Shown here in pieces: positions 1-4,274 of a stretch of DNA of 5,254 nt. Made by a program: the position numbers and the translations under genes. Source of the DNA: Bdellovibrio sp. Lineage in GTDB: Bacteria; Bdellovibrionota; Bdellovibrionia; Bdellovibrionales; Bdellovibrionaceae. Below the pieces are notes generated by a model. That model was not told where the DNA came from and did not search any database. It saw only the letters and a list, made by a program, of their open reading frames with translations. The stretch lies in the NCBI GenBank assembly GCA_017745015.1, contig JAGIAF010000234.1:1-5254 (forward strand), in the 5' to 3' direction. Within the stretch, counting starts at the first letter, position 1. Every line of letters begins with the position of its first letter.

Positions 1-452
1 TCATTCAACGCAACAAGTCCTTCCATATTCCAAGGACTATCAAGCCAATTATCAAATCTCTCGGGGTTCTCATTAATCGCAATGCCAGCATCTTTTAACT
101 TCGCTTTTACAGCCGAATTAAAATCTTTAAAGCCCAACTCAACCGCGGCTTTGTTTCGAGCGTCCTTGATTGATTGATTTATTTGGGCAGTTAAGGCCTT
201 CTCTTGATCTTTGTATTTAGATTGACCGTCTGATCCCAAACAAGAGGCGGCAAAAAGATCCTCACAGACAAGCTTGTCTGTAGAAGAATCCTTCGTCATC
301 GTGACGTTACAAACGCCACAATCAGAACCAGGTGTTGAGAGAGCTTTGATTTTCTTTTGCGCTTGATCCAGCTGACCTACGGGACCCGAATTTGGCTGCG
401 CTGAAAGGATCAAGGGAAAAAACACAACGAGAACTGAAAAACTTTTGTTCAT
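1..452 (-). CDS. Exported four-cysteine protein of unknown function, 3' end missing
   Basis: The frame is open from an ATG at 452 to the left edge (150 codons, no stop), so the C-terminus lies outside the window. Residues 1-18 form a signal peptide (MNKS, then a hydrophobic run ending LILSA), with likely cleavage near Ala18 before QPNSG. The mature part has four cysteines: a CxxC pair at 45 and 48 (DCGVC), then Cys63 and Cys71, which could form two disulfides or a metal site in the periplasm. Residues 80-150 are charged and probably helical (KDQEKALTAQINQSIKDAR), then Trp-containing (DNWLDSPWNM). In-frame stops lie just upstream, so the start cannot be much further 5'. No Shine-Dalgarno sequence precedes it; a promoter lies about 25 bases upstream. 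I do not recognise a family. Coding status is well supported by the signal peptide and long open frame; the function is unknown. Confidence 0.8.
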   Translation of the reverse strand, partial: MNKSFSVLVVFFPLILSAQPNSGPVGQLDQAQKKIKALSTPGSDCGVCNVTMTKDSSTDKLVCEDLFAASCLGSDGQSKYKDQEKALTAQINQSIKDARNKAAVELGFKDFNSAVKAKLKDAGIAINENPERFDNWLDSPWNMEGLVALN

Positions 453-473
453 ATTTTAAGATTAAACCAAAAG

Positions 474-501
474 ATCATAGTTCCAATAAGAACATCTCCA
501 A
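474..501 (-). promoter_or_regulatory. Predicted sigma-70-type promoter of the left-edge gene
   Basis: Read on the minus strand, TTGGAG (501-496) is followed after 16 bases by TATGAT (479-474), close to the -35 and -10 consensus. Transcription would begin near 467, leaving a leader of about 15 bases before the ATG at 452. There is no Shine-Dalgarno sequence in that leader. The assignment rests on motif match and position only. Confidence 0.4.
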
Positions 502-503
502 CA

Positions 504-710
504 CTACCTAAGTCGCGCATCAGTCTGTTTGCACTCAAAGTTCCAAATCCACTGATCACTAGTTCTGACACGCCCAACGACCTCAGAAGCATCGTTCATC
601 ACATCTTCATCAGAGGCATGAGCGTCTTTTTCATTCAAAAAACGGATATTCAAACCATCCTCTTTTGTGTTGTCGGCATCACCATGCCCCTTCCCGTCCT
701 CCGAGAACAC
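504..710 (-). CDS. Doubtful small ORF, possibly a gene remnant
   Basis: A 68-codon frame starts at GTG (710-708) and ends at TAG (504-506), 51 bases before the left-edge gene on the same strand. The product is acidic and hydrophilic (FSEDGKGHGDADN at the start, NDASEVVGRVR in the middle) and ends with a Trp/Phe/Cys-containing strand (DQWIWNFECKQTDARLR). It has no signal peptide, no clear ribosome binding site and no recognised domain. The frame stays open upstream of the GTG to a TAG at 785-783, adding a protein-like stretch (AKAIPVPGKSDTGS) with no ATG, GTG or TTG to start it. It may be the C-terminal remnant of a decayed exported protein, or chance. The upstream part coincides with a plus-strand hairpin, which argues for non-coding. 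Confidence 0.28.
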   Translation of the reverse strand: MFSEDGKGHGDADNTKEDGLNIRFLNEKDAHASDEDVMNDASEVVGRVRTSDQWIWNFECKQTDARLR

Positions 711-734
711 GGAACCGGTGTCACTTTTTCCTGG

Positions 735-786
735 TACGGGTATTGCTTTAGCGAGCTGTGCCCGTAAACAAGTAGCCTTTTGCTAC
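735..786 (+). promoter_or_regulatory. Two-hairpin structured leader upstream of the His-rich lipoprotein gene
   Basis: Hairpin 1 pairs 735-742 (TACGGGTA) with 759-766 (TGCCCGTA), and inside it 743-746 (TTGC) with 751-754 (GCGA) around a TTTA loop, leaving a four-base bulge at 755-758. Its two non-Watson-Crick pairs (741-760 and 744-753) are U-G in plus-strand RNA but A-C in minus-strand RNA, so the fold belongs to the plus strand. Hairpin 2 pairs GTAGC (772-776) with GCTAC (782-786) around CTTTT. It ends five bases before the purine-rich ribosome binding site. I could not match it to any riboswitch class I know. It could tune translation, or simply be an ordinary 5' untranslated fold. It counts only if transcription starts upstream of 735. 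Confidence 0.35.
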
Positions 787-790
787 ATCG

Positions 791-798
791 GGAGGGGG
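791..798 (+). promoter_or_regulatory. Shine-Dalgarno sequence for the gene at 809
   Basis: GGAGGGGG lies 10 bases before the ATG at 809 (13 bases when counted from the GGAGG core). It is strongly purine-rich and fixes the start at 809. The spacing is at the long end of the usual range. Confidence 0.7.
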
Positions 799-808
799 AA
801 AAACCATT

Positions 809-1513
809 ATGAAAAAAGTTTTAATCGTTTTGTTAGCGAGTTCTATGTTTTTCAATACGGCATGTACTGATGAAGACGCGGCCTTAGGCGCTGCTGCCGT
901 AGGTGCCGCGCTTGATATCGGTGTGGCAGTTGCCGTTGGAAATGCTGAGCGCCGGGATCGTCATGATCACCATGATGACCATCGTGATGACTGTGATCAT
1001 GGTTACGATCACGATCATCATCGTGGAGATTGGGATCGTGGGCGTGATCGCAGAAATTACTCTTTGAATATCGCACTACCCGAGGGTGTGTCGATATTTT
1101 CTCAAGCGCCAGTTTCACCGGAGATTAAAAATTTCTCTATTAAGTACAATGTTCCAACGGAAGCAGCACAAAAGATCCAAAAGGCTTTCTTAAATGCGAA
1201 AGCACAAGGTCTGTCGTCCTTCGCGACAATTGGTCTTAGCAAAGATGATATAAAAGGCATTATCAAACGCGAAATGCCTGAATCAGATTCTTTGCAATCA
1301 GTGGCTAGTAAATTGGATATCTCTCAAGCTCAGGCGCGCGATTTAATCAAGTATATGATCACAGAATTCGATATTCAGGCGGCCAACGTGACAAGCCAAT
1401 ACTGGCAGGCATGTATTGCTAAAGGCACCTGGAAGACTCAGAAGAGCTCTTCTTGTACGTCTGTAAGTTCACGTGGTTGCGGCCCATCAACGGGTGCAAC
1501 ACTTTGCTTCTAG
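809..1513 (+). CDS. Exported, probably lipid-anchored protein with His/Asp-rich segment and three 28-residue repeats
   Basis: The 234-residue product starts MKKVLIVLLASSMFF and reaches NTAC at 16-19. This resembles a lipoprotein signal with Cys19 as the lipidated residue, although Asn at -3 is atypical for a lipobox. Residues 24-44 are Ala/Gly/Val-rich with regular glycines (glycine-zipper-like, could insert in or pack against a membrane). Residues 50-83 are packed with His, Asp and Arg; eight His lie between 52 and 71, a plausible metal-binding stretch. Residues 109-192 form three ungapped 28-residue helical repeats. The C-terminus (200-234) has Cys202, 216, 224 and 233, suited to disulfides. 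It is the only plus-strand gene, has a strong ribosome binding site and ends just before a hairpin terminator. Location in the periplasm or outer membrane is inferred. No known family was recognised; metal binding is a guess from composition. Confidence 0.85.
   Translation: MKKVLIVLLASSMFFNTACTDEDAALGAAAVGAALDIGVAVAVGNAERRDRHDHHDDHRDDCDHGYDHDHHRGDWDRGRDRRNYSLNIALPEGVSIFSQAPVSPEIKNFSIKYNVPTEAAQKIQKAFLNAKAQGLSSFATIGLSKDDIKGIIKREMPESDSLQSVASKLDISQAQARDLIKYMITEFDIQAANVTSQYWQACIAKGTWKTQKSSSCTSVSSRGCGPSTGATLCF
956..1049 (+). repeat. Low-complexity GATC-rich segment encoding the His/Asp/Arg stretch
   Basis: Seven GATC sites fall in 94 bases (956, 965, 995, 1007, 1013, 1034, 1046). Inverted repeats include CATGATCAC (962-970) with GTGATCATG (993-1001) and CGATCACG (1006-1013) with CGTGATCG (1043-1050). 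Most of this follows from GAT codons followed by CAT or CGT codons, so it need not be a separate DNA element. The mRNA here should fold strongly. Confidence 0.6.
1133..1384 (+). repeat. Three ungapped 28-codon repeats within the lipoprotein gene
   Basis: Residues 109-136, 137-164 and 165-192 align without gaps. Their cores read YNVPTEAAQKIQKAF, IGLSKDDIKGIIKRE and LDISQAQARDLIKYM. Shared positions include the hydrophobic residue at V115/L143/I171, a following Pro/Ser/Ser, I123/I151/L179, and an invariant Lys at 125, 153 and 181. Each unit looks like a helix, a turn (N/G/D then a hydrophobic residue then P/S) and a second helix. The DNA has diverged, so this is an old duplication visible only in the protein. 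Confidence 0.5.
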
Positions 1514-1526
1514 GCGAGTTCTTGTC

Positions 1527-1551
1527 AGCGGCTGGTTCACTAGCCGCTTTA
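1527..1551 (+). terminator. Rho-independent terminator of the plus-strand gene
   Basis: AGCGGCTGG (1527-1535) pairs with CTAGCCGCT (1540-1548) around a TTCA loop. The 9-base-pair stem has one U-G pair that exists only in plus-strand RNA. The stem runs into a short TTTAT tail, which is weak, but the hairpin lies 13 bases after the stop codon and between two convergent genes. Confidence 0.65.
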
Positions 1552-1601
1552 TGATCAACGGATCAGAATTTTCTTCGTTACTTCATAGGCGTCTTCACCA
1601 A

Positions 1602-2534
1602 TTACTGAGAGGACAATCGCTTCAATCTCATCATATCGTTGATACTTAAGGACTGCGACGGAGCGATGGGCTTTTCAGAATTTTTGGAGCGCATCGTTTC
1701 ACCACTATTGGTTGAAAACATATACGGTGGATAAATCATAATCGACGAGTAATCAAAGGCTCCAAGTGCATTGGCGGACGACGCCTCATTTGAAAACTTC
1801 TCGAAATTTAGTTTGGCGCTCGGCTGAACATTGTTCCAAAGAATTTCAATATATGCATCGCGATCGCTCCTGTTTTGCTCGTGAACAAAACCAATGGCAT
1901 GCATAATTTCGTGAGCGATCTCTTTGGCGCCACATCCTGGCGCCACCCAAAGTGGCTGCAACCCGCCAATACGACCTACATAGGATTTGCAATTGCCAGT
2001 CCCCGCCTCAAAAACTAAGGCATCGGCCTCTTCCGTATAAGGTCTAAACTCTATCCCCGTATCGGTAAACTGACTGATCGCCTGCATAACGGCGGCAGGA
2101 TTTGAGATATCACTTTTAATAACAAAAGGAATGACCCCATTAGGCCATCTTACGGAAGCACCTTTTGCGAATCCAGAATACTTCTGCCCTGGAGCAGGTA
2201 CTCCCAAAACAATGTCGCCTTCCACCACAGCAACGCCATCTTCAATTTCGTAACCGAGATAGTCTCCACCCTCTTCAGAATCATCTTGTGACTCTGAATT
2301 CCCGGACGAGCTTCCCACTTGGGTTAACTCTATTTGCTGAGATGCGCTGGTCTTTAATTTCTCGATTGATTCAGTAGTTTGTACATCTGCAGAAGGAGCT
2401 GCTGCTGGATTTGAAAAGGAAGTCTGGTCAGATTGTGGTGATGTGCTCTTTAATCCCGCACGAGTAAAGAAGTAAACTCCCGACAACACAATCACACCAA
2501 GGATAGCACTGAGGACGAACTTCTTTGCATTCAT
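1602..2534 (-). CDS. Astacin-family (M12A) zinc metalloprotease, membrane-anchored or secreted zymogen
   Basis: The 310-residue protein has the full astacin zinc signature at 208-226: HEIMHAIGFVHEQNRSDRD. The zinc ligands are His208, His212 and His218, and the catalytic base is Glu209. The Met-turn is SIMIY (264-268), with Met266 and the zinc-proximal Tyr268; the usual SxMHY histidine is Ile. Cys182 and Cys201 match one of the two classic astacin disulfides; the other pair is absent. The end, LSINDMMRLKRL, fits the family's C-terminal helix. Residues 6-23 are a hydrophobic signal peptide or anchor. Residues 28-100 are Ser/Gln/Glu-rich, without fixed structure. Residues 103-109 (VVEGDIV) resemble the propeptide EGD motif whose Asp occupies the zinc in inactive astacins (Asp107 here). 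The catalytic domain is about 118-310, near the usual 200 residues. Role: extracytoplasmic proteolysis, substrate unknown; degradation of prey protein is possible if this is a predator. No Shine-Dalgarno sequence precedes the ATG. Confidence 0.93.
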   Translation of the reverse strand: MNAKKFVLSAILGVIVLSGVYFFTRAGLKSTSPQSDQTSFSNPAAAPSADVQTTESIEKLKTSASQQIELTQVGSSSGNSESQDDSEEGGDYLGYEIEDGVAVVEGDIVLGVPAPGQKYSGFAKGASVRWPNGVIPFVIKSDISNPAAVMQAISQFTDTGIEFRPYTEEADALVFEAGTGNCKSYVGRIGGLQPLWVAPGCGAKEIAHEIMHAIGFVHEQNRSDRDAYIEILWNNVQPSAKLNFEKFSNEASSANALGAFDYSSIMIYPPYMFSTNSGETMRSKNSEKPIAPSQSLSINDMMRLKRLSSQ

Positions 2535-2540
2535 AAGAAA

Positions 2541-2569
2541 ATTTAATCACAACAACCGCAAAAATCCAA
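2541..2569 (-). promoter_or_regulatory. Candidate promoter of the astacin gene, possibly giving leaderless mRNA
   Basis: On the minus strand TTGGAT (2569-2564) is followed after 17 bases by TTAAAT (2546-2541). Initiation 6-7 bases downstream would fall at or next to the A of the ATG at 2534. Less than 50 bases separate the upstream gene's terminator tract from this ATG, so the promoter has to be in this interval if the terminator works. Confidence 0.4.
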
Positions 2570-2581
2570 ACTCCTTGCACT

Positions 2582-2621
2582 TAAAAATAAAAAACCCGCT
2601 GCTTGCGAGGCAACGGGTTTT
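2582..2621 (-). terminator. Strong Rho-independent terminator of the Lys/His-tail gene
   Basis: In minus-strand RNA the stem 2621-2610 pairs with 2602-2591 (core ACCCGTTGC with GCAGCGGGT) around the seven-base loop CTCGCAA. One G-U pair appears only in minus-strand RNA. The stem continues into TTTTTTATTTTTA (2594-2582). It lies 24 bases after the stop at 2646. In the plus direction only a short T run follows, so it is mainly a minus-strand terminator. Confidence 0.9.
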
Positions 2622-2645
2622 GGAAATCATTTAGCTGGTTTGAGA

Positions 2646-2879
2646 CTAGCTATGTGCTTTTTTTGATTTCTTGCTTTTGTGCTTGCTGTGTTTGCTTTTT
2701 TTATTTTTCTTGCCTGAATGCTTCTTTTTTTGGCTTGGAGCTTCAACTGGAGCTGCCTTATCAGAACCTTGACCAACTAGTGCCATTTCATCAGCAGGTT
2801 TACCAGGAGCTTCAGTTTCTTGTGCGAACGCGCTCACGTTGAAAGTAACAGCCATCAAAAGAATAAATACGAATTTCAT
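2646..2879 (-). CDS. Tiny exported protein with Lys/His/Ser-rich C-terminal tail
   Basis: The product has 77 residues. Residues 1-19 (MKFVFILLMAVTFNVSAFA) are a clean Sec signal peptide ending AFA before QETEAPG. The mature 58 residues divide into an acidic/neutral half (20-50, with PADEMALVGQGSD) and a strongly basic tail (51-77) that is almost only Lys, Ser and His (KKKHSGKKNKKSKHSKHKSK). The tail resembles histone-H1-like or other polycationic tails. In an exported protein it could bind lipopolysaccharide, peptidoglycan, nucleic acid or polyphosphate; this is inference. There are no cysteines and no folded domain is expected. GAGG lies four bases before the ATG, a sigma-70-like promoter lies upstream and a strong terminator downstream, so it is a complete single-gene unit. 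Three A7 runs on the coding strand, one in an A AAA AAG context, may promote slippage. No family was recognised. Confidence 0.82.
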   Translation of the reverse strand: MKFVFILLMAVTFNVSAFAQETEAPGKPADEMALVGQGSDKAAPVEAPSQKKKHSGKKNKKSKHSKHKSKKSKKAHS

Positions 2880-2899
2880 AATCCCTCACTTGTCCGAAA

Positions 2900-2927
2900 A
2901 GCATAGCAGATGAGAAGGATTGATCAA
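2900..2927 (-). promoter_or_regulatory. Predicted sigma-70-type promoter of the Lys/His-tail gene
   Basis: On the minus strand TTGATC (2927-2922) is followed after 16 bases by TATGCT (2905-2900). Initiation near 2893 would give a leader of about 14 bases containing GAGG (2887-2884), four bases before the ATG. Position, spacing and motifs agree well. Confidence 0.5.
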
Positions 2928-2981
2928 TAGGCTGAAGCGCCACGGCATTCAAACAGGACCCTGCCAATAGCGCAATTCAGA

Positions 2982-3006
2982 AAGAGCCTTATATTTTAAG
3001 ACTCTT
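2982..3006 (-). terminator. AT-rich hairpin after the phosphatase-like gene, likely weak terminator
   Basis: In minus-strand RNA AAGAGUCUU (3006-2998) pairs with AAGGCUCUU (2990-2982) around the seven-base loop AAAAUAU. The single G-U pair (3001 with 2987) would be an A-C mismatch in plus-strand RNA, so the fold fits transcription of the phosphatase-like gene, whose stop is eight bases upstream. The tail after the stem is only TCTG, so termination efficiency is uncertain. Confidence 0.4.
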
Positions 3007-3014
3007 GGGGAGGA

Positions 3015-3590
3015 CTAGTTGGGGCAACCAAAAGCCTGCTTTTGACCAGCATTGAGCTCAAGGTCCGTGCGAACCGGATAGTTCCGAATACGTTTCATTA
3101 AGTTGGAACGGTTCGGCTCTTGAAGAGCATAGCCATTTAAAGTTTTATCCCAATAGTTGATTGCTTCGTCAGCACTCAAACCACAGAAAGTTCTCAGAAC
3201 GATGGCTGCCGCAAAGCCTGAAGCATGGGCACCATTGTTACAATGAACAAAAGTATGCTCCTTCGTGCTAAGACCCGTCTGGATATTTTCAAGAATGCGA
3301 TTCATCTCCTCAGGCGTTCGGAAGTCTTTCGAACCTCGATACTCAATAGTCCCTCTGCTGCACTCCACAGTCTGGTGAGCCCCACCATACAACGTGTAGG
3401 CATGGGTAAAGCCGCGTTCACAAAGACCTCTAAGGTCGGATGTACTCAGTGGCTGGCGATTCTTGACGCCCCCACGAGCTAGCAAACCACCTAGAACTCG
3501 TTGTTCGTTTTTGATTTCCGCCTGCGCCGACAAGGCAAACAGGCTGAGAGCTAAAATCATGATCTTTTTTAAAGTCATTGAGCTTTTCAT
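3015..3590 (-). CDS. Exported tyrosine/dual-specificity phosphatase-like protein with degenerate P-loop
   Basis: The 191-residue protein starts with a Sec signal peptide (KK near the N-terminus, then MILALSLFALSAQA, likely cleaved after Ala24). The rest has the layout of a small dual-specificity phosphatase. A region at 50-110 includes RGSKDFRTPEEM, where Asp89 could be the general acid. The phosphatase loop is VHCNNGAHASG (115-125), followed by the usual long helix (AAAIVLRTFCGLSADEAI) and a C-terminal helix (SNLMKRIRNYPV). The family motif is HCx5R(S/T). Here Cys117 is present, but the Arg position is Ala123, with His122 just before it. The Arg binds phosphate, so activity may be weak, altered or absent (a pseudophosphatase). 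Other cysteines are 57, 77, 136 and 189. The start is fixed by AGGAGA six bases upstream. The unknown exported gene ends 26 bases upstream, so the two are probably co-transcribed. Fold assignment is moderately sure; enzymatic activity is not. Confidence 0.8.
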   Translation of the reverse strand: MKSSMTLKKIMILALSLFALSAQAEIKNEQRVLGGLLARGGVKNRQPLSTSDLRGLCERGFTHAYTLYGGAHQTVECSRGTIEYRGSKDFRTPEEMNRILENIQTGLSTKEHTFVHCNNGAHASGFAAAIVLRTFCGLSADEAINYWDKTLNGYALQEPNRSNLMKRIRNYPVRTDLELNAGQKQAFGCPN

Positions 3591-3596
3591 AACAGG

Positions 3597-3602
3597 TCTC
3601 CT
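3597..3602 (-). promoter_or_regulatory. Shine-Dalgarno sequence of the phosphatase-like gene
   Basis: AGGAGA on the minus strand, six bases before the ATG at 3590, inside the 26-base gap after the upstream gene. It selects Met1 over Met5. The same motif and spacing precede the gene starting at 5184. Confidence 0.75.
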
Positions 3603-3616
3603 GGGTGAATTTATAT

Positions 3617-4147
3617 CTATCTATTTTCAAATAAAGTTAAGACCACCGCAACGGCTCCGCGATTGGCCTCGATGGTATCGTTAACGTAGGCGCTGCTTAT
3701 TTCTGAGTTGGTAACCGCATCCTCTGCAGATGGCATCTTAGTTCTATTTTTTGCAAGAAGCGCCTCAACCTGGGCAAGATTCTTTTTAAATCTGACGTCG
3801 AAGCCTTCAGCAACAGGCCCCTCAACAATGACCTTCGTCAGACACACTGCTTGTTTAACGTATTCGTCCGTCTCCACTGGAAAGGTCGTACCGCTTACAA
3901 ATTCATTCTCTAATAGACTGAGCAACTTTGCACGCAGGGCCACGCCACCACGCCCGATAGATTCTTTAAATTGAGCTCGACCACCATACATATCGGCGAA
4001 CTCAAGAACAACACCATCAGCCTCCCCGTCGCCATCACAAGTTATACGGGATTCATTGCCGACGAACCACTCGACAGCCTCTGGGGCCGCAATTGCGGAT
4101 GTGGATGTTCCAAGAATAAAAGCTAAAGATAGGATTTGTTTTTTCAT
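3617..4147 (-). CDS. Exported protein of unknown function, upstream partner of the phosphatase-like gene
   Basis: I place the start at ATG 4147 (176 residues), because it gives a standard signal peptide, MKKQILSLAFILGTSTSAIA, likely cleaved before APEAV. A TTG at 4183 would add 12 residues (SGEHQLHPIWG) that do not look like signal sequence and has no ribosome binding site. The ATG has only GGGG immediately upstream, so translation signals are weak. The mature protein has two cysteines (37 and 102) that could form one disulfide. It has an acidic N-terminal strand region (ITCDGDGEADGVVLEFADM), a helix near 68-82 (GVALRAKLLSLLENE), a charged strand/helix region at 92-135 and a polar C-terminus. 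The alternation of strands suggests a small periplasmic beta or mixed fold. No family was recognised. It ends 26 bases before the phosphatase-like gene on the same strand, suggesting a two-gene operon and perhaps shared location or function. It is 127 bases downstream of msrC. Confidence 0.78.
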   Translation of the reverse strand: MKKQILSLAFILGTSTSAIAAPEAVEWFVGNESRITCDGDGEADGVVLEFADMYGGRAQFKESIGRGGVALRAKLLSLLENEFVSGTTFPVETDEYVKQAVCLTKVIVEGPVAEGFDVRFKKNLAQVEALLAKNRTKMPSAEDAVTNSEISSAYVNDTIEANRGAVAVVLTLFENR

Positions 4148-4274
4148 GCCCCAGATAGGGTGCAATTGATGTTCCCCGCTCAATACGAGTTTATTTCAAT
4201 ATAAGGAGCTTGCTGCTGTCTAAGAGTTTTAACAGTTACAAAAAGGGCCGAAGTTTACCTATAGTTCAGAAACA

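Larger units (their letters stand above)
453..808. other. Divergent intergenic region between the left-edge gene and the plus-strand lipoprotein gene
   Basis: This 356-base stretch has no confidently coding gene. It holds the minus-strand promoter near 474-501, a doubtful minus-strand ORF (504-710), a two-hairpin leader on the plus strand (735-786) and the plus-strand ribosome binding site (791-798). A plus-strand promoter is not obvious. One weak candidate is TTGCTT (743-748), 16 bases, TAAACA (765-770), but it lies inside the hairpin region, so the two readings compete. Confidence 0.6.

Noticed and set aside
702..729. Hairpin ACAC/GTGT followed by five T's on the plus strand, terminator-like
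   Set aside because: Only a four-base-pair stem, and no plus-strand gene lies upstream to terminate.
748..807. Minus-strand ATG at 807 giving a 19-residue peptide starting MVFPPPDVAKGY
   Set aside because: Its proline codons are just the complement of the plus-strand Shine-Dalgarno sequence. No ribosome binding site, and joining it to the 504-710 frame would need a frameshift.
700..808. Known riboswitch (cyclic di-GMP, fluoride, guanidine, cobalamin classes)
   Set aside because: The hairpins resemble no consensus I can recall; conserved core motifs of these classes are absent.
667..870. Plus-strand 67-codon ORF overlapping the start of the lipoprotein gene
   Set aside because: Overlaps the real start in another frame, crosses the ribosome binding site and hairpins, and has no translation signals.
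852..1118. Minus-strand 88-codon ORF rich in His and Asp
   Set aside because: It is the antisense of the His/Asp/Arg codons of the plus-strand lipoprotein gene; GATC/ATGATC symmetry makes both strands read His/Asp. No signal peptide or ribosome binding site.
2165..2377. Plus-strand ORF inside the astacin gene
   Set aside because: Antisense shadow of a gene confirmed by the zinc signature; no signals of its own. The plus-strand ORFs at 2603-2842, 3225-3482, 3463-3684 and 3708-3974 were rejected for the same reason.
4148..4183. TTG start at 4183 adding 12 residues to the unknown exported protein
   Set aside because: No ribosome binding site, and the extension would sit in front of a perfect signal peptide that starts at ATG 4147.
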